The notes beneath the pieces were generated by a model. The model did no database searches. It was not told the DNA's origin and was given only the letters and a program-made list of their open reading frames with translations. DNA of 64,000 bases from Amycolatopsis sacchari (lineage in GTDB: Bacteria > Actinomycetota > Actinomycetes > Mycobacteriales > Pseudonocardiaceae): the NCBI RefSeq assembly GCF_900114035.1, contig NZ_FORP01000004.1, forward strand, positions 124,001-188,000, written 5' to 3'. How positions within the stretch are numbered: the first letter of the stretch is position 1; each line of letters begins with the position of its first letter. Shown here piece after piece: positions 51,461 to 59,943 of this stretch. The position numbers were made by a program, and so were the translations under genes.

Positions 51461-52216
51461 ATGATCGCGCGCGGCTGGCATCCGGAGTCCACTGTGGTCG
51501 GTGGGACGCCGATGCATTCGGGCACGCTCGGGCGCGGGCCGTCCGTGGTGTGCGTGCCGGGGCTGGGCTGCTCGCACCGGTACTTCCTGCCCCTCGCCCG
51601 GCGGCTGGCTCCCCACGCGCACGTCAGCGCGCCCGACCTGCCCGGTTTCGGGGCCTCACCGGGCCCCGCCGAGGCGCTCGACGTGCGCGGGCTGTCCCTC
51701 GCGCTCGCCGGCTGGCTGCGGGCCACCCGGCGCGGCGGCTCGGTGCTGGTGGCCAACTCCGCCGGGTGCCAGGTAGTCGCGGATCTCGCCGTGCACTCGC
51801 CCGGCTTGCTCGGGCCCGTCGTGTTCATCGGCCCCACGACGGATCCCCACCTGCGCGCGTGGCCGAGGCAGGCCCTGGGGCTGCTCGCCGACGTGCCGCG
51901 CGAGCACCCCGCGCTCGCCCCGGTCGTCGGGCTCGACTACCTCAAGTGCGGCCCGCGCCGGTTCCTCGCCACGTTCCGGCACGTGCTGCGCGATCCGTGG
52001 GAGGACAAGCTGCCCGCCCTGCACACGCCGACGGTCGTGGTGCGGGGCACGCGTGATCCGCTCGTGTCGGGGAAGTGGGCACGCGAAGCGACCGCGCTCC
52101 TGCCCGTCGGACGGCTCGTCGAACTCCCCGGCAAGCCGCACGCGCTCAACTTCTCGGCTCCCGCCGAGACCGCCCGGATCGTGCTCGGGCTGCTCGCTCC
52201 GAGGCCCTCAGGCTGA
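51461..52216 (+). CDS. Alpha/beta hydrolase
   Basis: 251-residue alpha/beta-hydrolase-fold protein. Oxyanion segment VVCVPGLGCSHRYFLPLARRL, ASPDLPG-like APDLPGFGASPGP, nucleophile Ser in LVANSAGCQVVADLAV, acid in VVRGTRDPLVSGKWA, and catalytic His in ELPGKPHALNFSAP. Esterase or lipase-like, cytoplasmic. ATG 51461, 39 bp after the P450 stop, so probably cotranscribed. Its last 9 bp overlap the converging metallo-hydrolase gene. No specific substrate can be inferred. Confidence 0.88.
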   Translation: MIARGWHPESTVVGGTPMHSGTLGRGPSVVCVPGLGCSHRYFLPLARRLAPHAHVSAPDLPGFGASPGPAEALDVRGLSLALAGWLRATRRGGSVLVANSAGCQVVADLAVHSPGLLGPVVFIGPTTDPHLRAWPRQALGLLADVPREHPALAPVVGLDYLKCGPRRFLATFRHVLRDPWEDKLPALHTPTVVVRGTRDPLVSGKWAREATALLPVGRLVELPGKPHALNFSAPAETARIVLGLLAPRPSG

Positions 52217-52954
52217 AGCGCGTGCCGCCTCGACGGCGTCGGGCATCGAACCCCGCCACGGCTCCCCGTGTCCCGGCGCGAGGACTCCGGCGTCGAGCTT
52301 GGCGAACGCGTCCAGGCTTTCCCGCGACTCCTCGAGGAAGTGCGTGAAGAAGGCGGGGATCAACTGCGGCCCCGTCGTCCGCGAGAGCGGATGCCCGGTC
52401 ACGAGCGCGTCGCCGGACGCCACGACCCCCTGGTCCGGCAACAGGTAGGCGACGTGGCCCGAGGTGTGCCCGGCACACGGCACGGGCACCGGGTTGCCCG
52501 GCAGGTCGAGCGCGCCTTCGGTGGGGAACGGCCGCGCGTGCGGGATCGACGGGTGTGTCAGCGCGCCCGCGCGGAGGATGCGCAGGATCCAGCCCGCCCC
52601 GCCCGGCCGCACGAACTGCTTGAGCACGTCCACCGGCGTGGCCTGCTCGAGCCGTTCCCGTCGCGCGTGCCCGACCTCGGTCGCGTGCGTGTACACCGGC
52701 GCGCCGTAACGCTCGTGGAAGTGGTTCAGCGCGCCCATGTGATCGAGGTGAGCGTGGGTGAGCAGCACGGCCCGCACGTCCTCGGGCCGGCGGCCGATGG
52801 CGCGGACCGACGCCTCGACGGCGGCGACGTCACCCGGCCAGCCACCGTCGATCAGCGTGACGTCCTCGCCGTCGCGCACCAGCACCCAGTTCACGTCGGT
52901 GCCGCGCGCCATGAACACGTTCGCGGCGACCTCGGCCACCTCACCCTTGCGCAC
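52208..52954 (-). CDS. Metallo-beta-lactamase-fold hydrolase
   Basis: 248-residue MBL-fold protein: VTLIDGGWPGD, zinc motif LLTHAHLDHMGALNHF, CAGHTSGHVAYLLPDQGVVASGDALVTG and the final His in LAPGHGEPWRG. The binuclear zinc ligands are complete. Probably a thioesterase or lactonase-type hydrolase rather than an antibiotic-destroying enzyme; there is no signal peptide. The start at 52954 is a GTG. It is 9 bp downstream of the FprB-type gene on the same strand and may be in one operon with it and the diiron oxygenase. Confidence 0.88.
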   Translation of the reverse strand: MRKGEVAEVAANVFMARGTDVNWVLVRDGEDVTLIDGGWPGDVAAVEASVRAIGRRPEDVRAVLLTHAHLDHMGALNHFHERYGAPVYTHATEVGHARRERLEQATPVDVLKQFVRPGGAGWILRILRAGALTHPSIPHARPFPTEGALDLPGNPVPVPCAGHTSGHVAYLLPDQGVVASGDALVTGHPLSRTTGPQLIPAFFTHFLEESRESLDAFAKLDAGVLAPGHGEPWRGSMPDAVEAARASA

Positions 52955-52963
52955 GGCCGCAGC

Positions 52964-54460
52964 CTAGCCGCCCCGGCGCCGGCCCAGGAGCGCCGCCTTG
53001 CGACCCTGACGTTTCCGGGCGGGAAGCCTGCCCGCGACGGCCTCGTCGAGGAGGCTACCCACGGTCTCCGCGGCGCAGGCCCGGTTCGCCCCGATCCCGC
53101 CGGACGGCCCGCGCTTGATCCAGCCGACGACGTAGGTGCCCGGCCGGACCCGCCCGCCCTCGTTCGGGATGGTGCCGGTCTGCTCGTCGAACGGCAGCCC
53201 CGGCACCGGGGTCCCCCGGTAGCCGACCGCGCGGATCACCTGTCCCGCCGCGATTTCCGTGCCCCCGCCGACACGCAGCCCGCGGACCTGGCTGTCCCCG
53301 GTGATCGCCTCCGGCGCGGAGTGGAAGCGCAGGACGATGCGGCGCTTGCCGTGCCGAGGCGGCGCGGACCAGTCGACGGTCTCCCTCGCCAGGTCCCGCA
53401 GCAGGGCCGCCTTGTCACCGGGCGCGGCCGCGTCGATCGTCTCGGCGATCCGCGGGTCGTGACTGTCGACCACCAGGTCGACGTCCTCCCGCTGCGTGAG
53501 CGCGAGCAGTTCCGGCCTCGTGTACGCGGCCGATTCCGGGCCCCGGCGGGCGAGCAGCACCACCTCGCGGACCTTGCTGGTGCGCAAGCGGGAAAGCGCT
53601 TCCGGCGAGATCTCCGTGCCGGCCAGCGCGGCCGGGTCGGCGGTCAGGATCCGCGCCACGTCGAGCGCGACGTTGCCGGTGCCGACGACGACCACGCGCT
53701 CGGCCGACAGGTCCACCGCGTCCGCGGCCACGTCGGGGTGGCCGTTGTACCAGGCGACAACCGTCGTGGCGGCGAGGCTGCCCGGCAGGTCCTCCCCCGC
53801 GATTCCCAGCCGCCGCGCCGACGACGCCCCGACCGCGTAGATCACCGCGTCGTAGCGCTCCGCCAGGTCGTCGACGGAGACGTCCCGGCCGACCTCGACA
53901 CCCAGCCGCAGCTTCACGCGCGGGTGGTCGTGGAAGCGCGCGAACGTCTCGCCGATCTTCTTCGTCGACGGGTGGTCGGGCGCAACGCCGTAGCGCACGA
54001 GGCCTCCCGCGACCGGCAGCCGGTCGATGAGCGTCACGCGGGAACCGGTGTGCAGCAACAGGTCCTCGACCGCGTACATGCCGGCCGGGCCGGTACCGAC
54101 CACCGCGACGTCCAGCGGCGCGAAGTCGCTGGGGATCCGGCGGTCGAACGTCGGCGGCCCCCACGCGTGGAAGTTCGGCGCGAGGCCGAGGACGTCCACC
54201 GGCTCCTGATCGGCGTAGTACGCCGCGTTGATGTCGGCGTACGCGCGCATCGGGCCCAGCAGGCTGTCCGCGGGGAAGATCGCGTCCACCGGGCACGCGT
54301 CGGCGCAGGCGCCGCAGTCGATGCACGTGCGCGGGTCGACGTAGAGCATCTCCGTCGTCCCGAAGTCCGGTTCGTCCGGCGTCGGGTGGATGCAGTTGAC
54401 CGGGCAGACCGAGACGCAGGACGCGTCGTTGCAGCAGGTCTGGGTGATCGCGAAGGCCAT
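52964..54460 (-). CDS. fprB: Ferredoxin / ferredoxin-NADP reductase fusion (FprB-type)
   Basis: 498-residue fusion. Residues 1-75 form a seven-iron-type ferredoxin: CCNDASCVSVCPVNCIHPTP and YVDPRTCIDCGACADACPVDAI. From residue ~105 follows an adrenodoxin-reductase-like flavoprotein: FAD motif VAVVGTGPAGMYAVEDLL, RYGVAPDHPSTKK, NADP site VVVVGTGNVALDVARIL, RAVGYRG, and VGWIKRGPSGGIGANRACA. Matches mycobacterial FprB in layout. Takes electrons from NADPH and can hand them to a diiron oxygenase or P450. It starts 4 bp after the diiron oxygenase gene, which is its likely partner. Confidence 0.93.
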   Translation of the reverse strand: MAFAITQTCCNDASCVSVCPVNCIHPTPDEPDFGTTEMLYVDPRTCIDCGACADACPVDAIFPADSLLGPMRAYADINAAYYADQEPVDVLGLAPNFHAWGPPTFDRRIPSDFAPLDVAVVGTGPAGMYAVEDLLLHTGSRVTLIDRLPVAGGLVRYGVAPDHPSTKKIGETFARFHDHPRVKLRLGVEVGRDVSVDDLAERYDAVIYAVGASSARRLGIAGEDLPGSLAATTVVAWYNGHPDVAADAVDLSAERVVVVGTGNVALDVARILTADPAALAGTEISPEALSRLRTSKVREVVLLARRGPESAAYTRPELLALTQREDVDLVVDSHDPRIAETIDAAAPGDKAALLRDLARETVDWSAPPRHGKRRIVLRFHSAPEAITGDSQVRGLRVGGGTEIAAGQVIRAVGYRGTPVPGLPFDEQTGTIPNEGGRVRPGTYVVGWIKRGPSGGIGANRACAAETVGSLLDEAVAGRLPARKRQGRKAALLGRRRGG

Positions 54461-54464
54461 GGCG

Positions 54465-55379
54465 TCAGATCAGGTTGGCGCGCTTGTAGAACCAGGTCGA
54501 GGCCTTGGTCAGCAGCCCGGCCGAGTGGAGGAACTCCATCAGGCCCGCGCAGCTGGACCGCAGCATCGCCTTGTGGTGCTCGTTCGCCTTCGCCTCGCGC
54601 ACGGCGCGCCTGGTGTCCAGGCCCGCGTTCGCGTACACCTTCGGGTTCACCATGCTGCTGACGATGAAGTACGACGCGATCGCCACGACCAGCGCGTTGT
54701 ACTGGCGCCGCAGCCAGCCCGCGCCCTTGAGCCGCTCGCGGGTCTCCTCGCGGGCGAACTTCATGTGCCGCGACTCCTCGACCACGTGGATGTTGTTGAT
54801 GGTGCGCACGAACGGGACCACGCGCTCGTCACGCATCCAGTCGCGCTGCATGACGTCGAGTACCTCTTCGGCGACCAGGATCGCGGCGTACGCGGCCTCG
54901 CCCTTGGCGGTGCTCTTGAAGAACCGGCCCAGCTCGACCGCGAGACGGCGGGGGCGGTAGGCCGGCGCCCGCAGCTTCGCGGCACCACGCGCGAACATGA
55001 TCGAGTGCCGGCACTCGTCGGCGATCTCGGTCAGCGCCCACTGGAACGCGGGGTCGGTCGGGTCCTTGGCGTAGAAGTCGCGGAGCACCATCTGCTGCAG
55101 GATCATCTCGAACCAGATCCCGGTGCTGGCGACGGAAGCGGCCTCCTGCCGGGTCAGCTCACGCTGCTGCTCCGGGGTCAGCTCGGCCCAGTACGCGGTG
55201 CCGTACAGCGTGCTCCACTCCGGGCTCGCGCCGTGGTAGCTCGTGTCGAGCGGGGTCTCCCAGTCGACTTCCTTGATCGGGTCGTAGGACAACGTCTCGG
55301 ACGAGTCCAGCAACCGCCGCGCCATCTCTTCGCGGCCGGGCTCGGTCTCCTCCGCTCGCTGCGTACCGACGCTGGTCAT
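54465..55379 (-). CDS. AurF-like diiron oxygenase
   Basis: 304-residue ferritin-fold diiron protein of the p-aminobenzoate N-oxygenase AurF type. Iron ligands appear in GIWFEMILQQ (Glu), EIADECRHSIMFARG (Glu and His), ILVAEEVLDVMQRD (Glu), and NIHVVEESRHMKFAREE (His, Glu, His), the expected seven-ligand set. AurF relatives oxidise amines to nitro groups or hydroxylate/desaturate other substrates. It forms an operon with the FprB reductase downstream. Two TTACC-type operator copies lie just upstream, so expression is probably inducible. Confidence 0.88.
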   Translation of the reverse strand: MTSVGTQRAEETEPGREEMARRLLDSSETLSYDPIKEVDWETPLDTSYHGASPEWSTLYGTAYWAELTPEQQRELTRQEAASVASTGIWFEMILQQMVLRDFYAKDPTDPAFQWALTEIADECRHSIMFARGAAKLRAPAYRPRRLAVELGRFFKSTAKGEAAYAAILVAEEVLDVMQRDWMRDERVVPFVRTINNIHVVEESRHMKFAREETRERLKGAGWLRRQYNALVVAIASYFIVSSMVNPKVYANAGLDTRRAVREAKANEHHKAMLRSSCAGLMEFLHSAGLLTKASTWFYKRANLI

Positions 55380-55406
55380 AGCAGACTCCTTGCCGCACGA
55401 TTGCCT

Positions 55407-55437
55407 GTTACCGAGGTTTACTGTTACCTAAGGTAAC
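55407..55437. promoter_or_regulatory. Tandem operators upstream of the diiron oxygenase gene
   Basis: GTTACCTAAGGTAAC (55423-55437) is a perfect palindrome with 6-bp arms around TAA. GTTACCGAGGTTTAC (55407-55421) is a partial copy (11 of 15 bases), offset 16 bp. They lie 28-58 bp before the ATG of the AurF-like gene and resemble TetR-type operators; no TetR gene adjoins, so the regulator must act from elsewhere. They could also affect the divergent lipoprotein gene. Confidence 0.75.
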
Positions 55438-55481
55438 ACGAACTTCGGCGCGTGTGCAGGGGGTGCTAGGAAGGGACCGCT

Positions 55482-56063
55482 ATGCGAATCGATCAGCGAA
55501 TCACCCTCAGCGCCGTGGTCCTGGCAGCCACCGCTCTCACCGCGTGCGGAACCTCGTCGGACAGCAGCGCCCCCGCTACCTCCTCGGCGCCGGCATCGAC
55601 GTCGGCGACGACCGTCGTGCCCTCGAACATCACGGCACCGGGCACCAAGATGAAGTTCGGCGACCGTGCCGTGGTGAAGTGGCAGGACGGCTACGTCGGC
55701 ATCACCGTCACCGGCGTGGACTCCGGCGACACGGCCGGTTTCCGGCAGAAGTTCGGCGAGAACGCCAACGACCTCGAGCCGTACTACGTCCGCTACACCG
55801 TCGAGAACCTGGGCGGCACCGACCTGTCCGTCAAGAACCCGCCCCTGGTCAGGGCGGCACTGGCCGACGGCACGAGCACGGGCACGTTCATCACCGGCTC
55901 GGTGGACCAGTGCGAGACCGTGCTCACGCCGCAGACGTTCACGACCGTCGGCGCCCAGGTCACGGAGTGCCAGCTGGACGCCGCGAGCACGGGCGACCAG
56001 GTCGGCGGCGCCCGCTACGCCCAGGGCGAGTACGACGAGCAGCCGCTGCTCTGGACGAAGTGA
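55482..56063 (+). CDS. Secreted lipoprotein of unknown function
   Basis: 193 residues. Lipoprotein signal with LAATALTACGTSS (lipidated Cys22), a Ser/Ala/Thr-rich spacer to about residue 55, then a beta-rich domain (FGDRAVVKWQDGYVGITVTGVDSGD, PYYVRYTVENLGGTDLS) like extracellular Ig-like DUF domains of actinobacteria. A further Cys pair in QCETVLT and TECQLDA probably forms a disulfide. ATG 55482 with AGGAAGGGA upstream. Its stop is immediately adjacent to the converging blaB-like stop. Confidence 0.82.
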   Translation: MRIDQRITLSAVVLAATALTACGTSSDSSAPATSSAPASTSATTVVPSNITAPGTKMKFGDRAVVKWQDGYVGITVTGVDSGDTAGFRQKFGENANDLEPYYVRYTVENLGGTDLSVKNPPLVRAALADGTSTGTFITGSVDQCETVLTPQTFTTVGAQVTECQLDAASTGDQVGGARYAQGEYDEQPLLWTK

Positions 56064-56957
56064 TCAACCCGCGCGCAGGTGGTCCCGCAACCGCCGCGCG
56101 ACGTGCGCCATCGCGGCCTCGGCCGCCGGCTGGTGCGCGGCGGGCACGCGGGACTCGGTGAGCGCCACGACGGCGAACAGGCCGCCGTCGGCGTGCTCGA
56201 CCACCCCGGCCTCGTGCCGCAGGGTCAGCAGTGTGCCGGTCTTGCCCGCCCACACCGTGGCGTCCGAGCTGAAGTCCGGGGCGAGGCGCTGCCGGAAAAC
56301 GTGGTGCCGCAACAACTCCCGCACCCGGTCGGCCACCTCGGCGGCGATCTTCGACGGGGTCCACAGCGCCTGCAGCAGGTCGGCGCACGCCCTGGCCGAC
56401 CCGGTGTTGGCCCGGGTGACGTCGAGCTGCGGGATGCGGTGACCTCGCCCGGCGGTGCCCGCTCCGATGGCCAGCGAGTGCGCCAGGTGGACGTCGGCGG
56501 CGCCGAAGCGTTCCGCCGGCGTCTCGGCCAGCTCGGCGATGAGGTGCCGGACCACGATCCCTTCGACGCCGAGCTCCCGCACGATCCGCGTGACCTCCGC
56601 GGGCGGGGTGAGCGCGAACAACGCGTCCGAGGCCGTGTTGTCGCTGATGGACGTGCTCAGGTACAGCAGGTCGTCGAGCGCGATGCGCGCCGGGTGGCGG
56701 AACCGGCTCAGGCCCGTCGGCCCCGGCGTGGTGACGCGGCCCGGCTGGACCTCCAGCGCGGTCGCGCCGTCCAGCTCGCCGCGGTGCACGCGGGTCAGCG
56801 TGGCAACGGCGAGCGGCACCTTGACCAGCGAGGCGAGCGGCCACGGCGTGTCGGTCTCGAAGCCGATCTCCGCACCGGACCGCAGGTCACGCACCAGGAA
56901 CGAGCCCCGCAGCCCGGCGTCGTCGAGCACTTCGCGCAGTTCCCGCAGCAGCATCAC
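56064..56957 (-). CDS. blaB: BlaB-like cytoplasmic serine beta-lactamase homologue
   Basis: 297-residue penicillin-recognising-fold protein without a signal peptide. Class A-like motifs are complete: SLVK (Ser43, Lys46), SDN (105-107) and KTG (239-241), but the omega-loop ExxLN is not evident. It is cotranscribed with a LysR gene (GTGA overlap at 56957; ATG 56954 is an alternative start), which in turn is divergent from a true class A beta-lactamase. This matches blaB of Streptomyces cacaoi, a cytoplasmic protein required with BlaA to induce blaL. The role as a co-regulator is inferred by that precedent. Confidence 0.88.
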   Translation of the reverse strand: MMLLRELREVLDDAGLRGSFLVRDLRSGAEIGFETDTPWPLASLVKVPLAVATLTRVHRGELDGATALEVQPGRVTTPGPTGLSRFRHPARIALDDLLYLSTSISDNTASDALFALTPPAEVTRIVRELGVEGIVVRHLIAELAETPAERFGAADVHLAHSLAIGAGTAGRGHRIPQLDVTRANTGSARACADLLQALWTPSKIAAEVADRVRELLRHHVFRQRLAPDFSSDATVWAGKTGTLLTLRHEAGVVEHADGGLFAVVALTESRVPAAHQPAAEAAMAHVARRLRDHLRAG

Positions 56958-57826
56958 GCCTCCCCCGTTCCCAGGCAGCGCCCGATCGACCGTGACAGCG
57001 GCCGGAGGCGTTCCTCGTCGTCACCGTAGGTCGTGGCCAGCGCGTAGCCGCGGACGAGCCGGAGTTCGCCCAGCGGCCGCCAGTGCAGATCGAGGTCGGC
57101 CGCTTGCGCCGCCGAGCACAGCAGCAGGTCCGAGGAGCCGAGCACGTCCGCGACGGCGGAGACGAGAGAGTCGGCGGCGACGACCTGCGAGGGACGCAGG
57201 CCCAGCGCGTCACGCAGGCGGAACAGCGGATCACGCAGGTGCGGCACGTCGTCCTCCGGCTGCAGCCACACCCGCCGGGGCCGTGCCGCCTCACCGCGGC
57301 CGGGTCGCAGGGTTTCCAGGTAGACGGTGCGTTCGCGGGGAGCCACGGCGGCGGCGACCCCGAGCGGCACGGCCCACTGGGCCTGGTCCTCGGGCGCCGC
57401 GACCAGTGCTGCCCTGACCTGTTGCGTGCGCAGCAGATCCTCACGGGCGGCTGGCGCGGCAGGGCGGAAATCGAGGACGAGGTCGTGCTCCCGCGCCTCC
57501 GCGTCGAGGTGGGCGAGGTCCCGCGTGCCGCAGCACTCGGGCACGGCGAAGCGCAGCGGACGACGGCGCGCCAGCCTGGCGTCGGACTCCAACGCCTCGG
57601 CGAGGCCGACGAGCCGCCGAGCGGCGGGCAGCACCTCGCGCCCGAACGGCGTCAGCACCGCTCGGCGTGTCGCCCGGTCGAACAGCCGGTCCCCGAGACG
57701 TCGCTCGAGCGCGGCGATGCGGCGGCTCGCGACCGGCTGCGGAATCCCGGCGGCCGCAGCGCCCAGCGTGAAGCTCCCCCGCTCGCTGACGCTCACGAAC
57801 GCCCGGCAGGCGTCGACCAGATCCAC
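56954..57826 (-). CDS. blaA: BlaA/AmpR-like LysR regulator of the beta-lactamase
   Basis: 290-residue LysR-family protein: HTH DACRAFVSVSERGSFTLGAAAAGIPQPVASRRIAALERRLG, then an effector domain with LRFAVPECCGTRDLAHLD. GTG 57826 is the correct start by LysR homology; the longer frame (to 57883) enters the promoter. It is divergent from the class A beta-lactamase gene with an 83-bp gap and cotranscribed with the blaB-like gene. By the S. cacaoi precedent it activates the beta-lactamase when beta-lactams are present. Confidence 0.88.
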   Translation of the reverse strand: MDLVDACRAFVSVSERGSFTLGAAAAGIPQPVASRRIAALERRLGDRLFDRATRRAVLTPFGREVLPAARRLVGLAEALESDARLARRRPLRFAVPECCGTRDLAHLDAEAREHDLVLDFRPAAPAAREDLLRTQQVRAALVAAPEDQAQWAVPLGVAAAVAPRERTVYLETLRPGRGEAARPRRVWLQPEDDVPHLRDPLFRLRDALGLRPSQVVAADSLVSAVADVLGSSDLLLCSAAQAADLDLHWRPLGELRLVRGYALATTYGDDEERLRPLSRSIGRCLGTGEA

Positions 57827-57837
57827 GCCGCGAAGTC

Positions 57838-57854
57838 TATGCCGATCCGGTATG
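57838..57854. promoter_or_regulatory. Candidate LysR box between blaA and the beta-lactamase gene
   Basis: ATGCC (57839-57843) and GGTAT (57849-57853) form an imperfect dyad around GATCC that fits a T-N11-A LysR box (T57840, A57852). It lies 12-28 bp from the regulator start and 56-72 bp from the beta-lactamase start. Short and imperfect, so only a candidate. Confidence 0.4.
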
Positions 57855-57909
57855 GAAACCTCGGTTCGTGTCTTGGACAGCATGAGCAGGTCCCGGAAGG
57901 GTGGGAGTC

Positions 57910-58782
57910 ATGTTCGCCAGAAGCACCCTGTTCGTCCTGCTGTTGTTCGGCCTGCTCACCGGCTGCGCGAGCACCCCGGCGCCGCCGGCCGCCGGGCCCG
58001 CGGAGCAGACCGCGGCCCCGGATTTCCACGACCTCGAAACCCGCTTCGGCGCCCGCCTCGGCGTATACGCGCTCGACACCGGCAGTGGTAAGGAGATCGC
58101 CTACCACGCCGAGGACCGCTTCGCCTACGCCTCCACGATCAAGGCGCTCGCCGTCGGTGCCCTCCTGCTACAGGGCGCTGACCTGGACAAACGGCTCACC
58201 TATACCCAAGCGGACATCGTGTCGCACTCCCCCGTCACCGGACCGCGTGTGAACACCGGCGTGACCGTGCGCGAGGCGGCCGAGGCCGCCCTCCAGCAGA
58301 GCGACAACACCGCGGGCAACCTGCTGTTCCGCGAACTGGGCGGCCCCGCCGGGCTCGCGAACGCGCTGCGCAGCATCGGGGACACCACCACGCATCCCGA
58401 CCGCTGGGAGACCAGCCTCAACGAGGCGGCCCCCGGTGACATCCGCGACACGAGCACCCCTCGGGCCCTCGCGACCAGCCTGCGCGCCTTCGCACTCGGC
58501 GACGCGCTGCCCGCGGACAAGCGCGACCTACTCGTGGACCTGATGCGCCACAACACCACCGGCAGCGGGCTCATCGCCGCAGGCCTGCCCGAGGGCTGGA
58601 CGTCGGCGGACAAGACGGGCTCAGCCGGCTACGGCACCCGCAACGACATCGCCGTCGTGTGGCCACCGTCGAGTGCCCCAGTAGTCCTGGCAGTACTGTC
58701 CACACGCGACACAAAGGACGCCACCTACGACGACAAACTCATCGCCGAGGCAACGGCCCGCGCTGTCACCGCGCTGCGTTGA
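57910..58782 (+). CDS. blaL: Class A beta-lactamase (lipoprotein)
   Basis: 290-residue serine beta-lactamase. Signal with LLTGC (lipidated Cys19). Active-site motifs: STIK (Ser75, Lys78), SDN (131-133), ETSLNE in the omega loop (Glu167, Asn171), and KTG (235-237). It hydrolyses penicillins and maybe cephalosporins at the outer face of the membrane. ATG 57910 has GGGTGGGAG upstream. Divergent blaA/blaB-type genes indicate inducible expression. The gene name is by analogy with Streptomyces cacaoi. Confidence 0.95.
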   Translation: MFARSTLFVLLLFGLLTGCASTPAPPAAGPAEQTAAPDFHDLETRFGARLGVYALDTGSGKEIAYHAEDRFAYASTIKALAVGALLLQGADLDKRLTYTQADIVSHSPVTGPRVNTGVTVREAAEAALQQSDNTAGNLLFRELGGPAGLANALRSIGDTTTHPDRWETSLNEAAPGDIRDTSTPRALATSLRAFALGDALPADKRDLLVDLMRHNTTGSGLIAAGLPEGWTSADKTGSAGYGTRNDIAVVWPPSSAPVVLAVLSTRDTKDATYDDKLIAEATARAVTALR

Positions 58783-59363
58783 CAGCGCCGTCGAGCGGGA
58801 TTGCTCCCCGCTGTGCGGACCCGTTGGGTGGACCCGTGGGCGGCCCCGTTGGGCGGACCTGTTGGGCGGACCTGTTGGGCGGACCCGCTTCGTCGGGCCG
58901 ACCCCGCTCCGCCGGGCAGCGCCGTTACCGCGGGGCGCTCGCCACCTGTCCGAGGGTGCGGTCGCCGCCCCTGGAGCGGGCGGGTCACCGCCTTGCGCTG
59001 CCCCGCCCCGTCGACAGAGCTGCCACCGCGCGGCGCTCGCGGCTCCTAGGAGCGGGTGCGGTCGCCGCACTGCGCCCCCGTCCGTCCAGCAGGACTGTCT
59101 CCGCGCTGCCTCGCCTCCCATCGAGCAGCACGGACACCGGACAGCCCTCACGGCTCCGTCAAGCAGCACCGTCGCCGGAGGGCGGTGCCCACCGCCCCTG
59201 GGGCAGCACGGTTACCGCGTCGCGGTCACCACCCCGCCGAGCCGTGCCGCCACCGCGTGGCGCTCGCGGCTCCGCCGAGCGGCACTGTCCGCCCCGCCTG
59301 CGCGTACCGCCCCGCCGAGCAACGTCGTCCCCGCAGCATCCACCGCCCTGCCGAGCAGCACCC
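58783..59363. repeat. Repeat island between beta-lactamase and TetR genes
   Basis: No gene supported. Near the beta-lactamase end, 13-bp units GTTGGGCGGACCT/C occur in tandem at 58823-58886 (five units, one of 12 bp). Toward the TetR gene, a 24-bp unit resembling GTGGCGCTCGCGGCTCCGCC recurs at 59030-59053, 59257-59280 and 59371-59394; the last copy is the 3' end of the TetR coding sequence, as if that end had been copied downstream and decayed. Confidence 0.7.
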
Positions 59364-59939
59364 TTACCGAGTGGCGCTCGCCGCTCCGTCGAGCAGCTCG
59401 GACACCAGCCGCCTGGCGTAGGCCGGTTCGAGCCCGTCCGGCCGGAACAGGATGCGGTACATCATCGGCGCCACCAGCCGGTCGAGCACCGTTTCCACGT
59501 CCGGCACGCGCTCCCCGCGCTCTGCGGCCCGCTTGAGGATCACGTCGATCTGCTCGGCCGCGTATGCCGAGCACTGACCGGCATTGCTCCCGTCCGGGTC
59601 GCCGAGCAGCGCGTCCCGGATGTACGCGCGGCCCGGAGGCGAGGACATCTCGTCCAGGAACTCCTCAGCCCACGACTTCAGGTCGGCTTCGAGACCACCC
59701 CGATCCGCAGGCGGGCACTCCGGCCGGAGGATCTCGACGGCGACATCGGACAGCAGCCACCGCACGTCGCCCCATCGGCGGTAGATCGTGGACGGCGTGA
59801 CCCCGGCCCGGGCCGCGATCTGGGGCACGGTCAGCCCTTCCCGCCCCAACTCGGCCTCGAGCTCGCGAACGGCGGAGTGCACCGCTTCCTGAACCCGGGC
59901 GCTGCGACCCCCCGGGCGCACCATCGGCCTACGGCTCAT
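59364..59939 (-). CDS. TetR-family regulator of the amidase locus
   Basis: 191-residue TetR-family protein with HTH LTVPQIAARAGVTPSTIYRRWGDVRWLLSDV near residues 36-66 and a helical ligand domain. ATG 59939 is 4 bp after the amidase stop, so it ends the three-gene operon AtzG-like/amidase/TetR and is probably autoregulatory. Repeated TTGCGTTTAGG sites between that operon and the divergent metallo-hydrolase gene are the likely operators. Confidence 0.87.
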   Translation of the reverse strand: MSRRPMVRPGGRSARVQEAVHSAVRELEAELGREGLTVPQIAARAGVTPSTIYRRWGDVRWLLSDVAVEILRPECPPADRGGLEADLKSWAEEFLDEMSSPPGRAYIRDALLGDPDGSNAGQCSAYAAEQIDVILKRAAERGERVPDVETVLDRLVAPMMYRILFRPDGLEPAYARRLVSELLDGAASATR

Positions 59940-59943
59940 ACTT

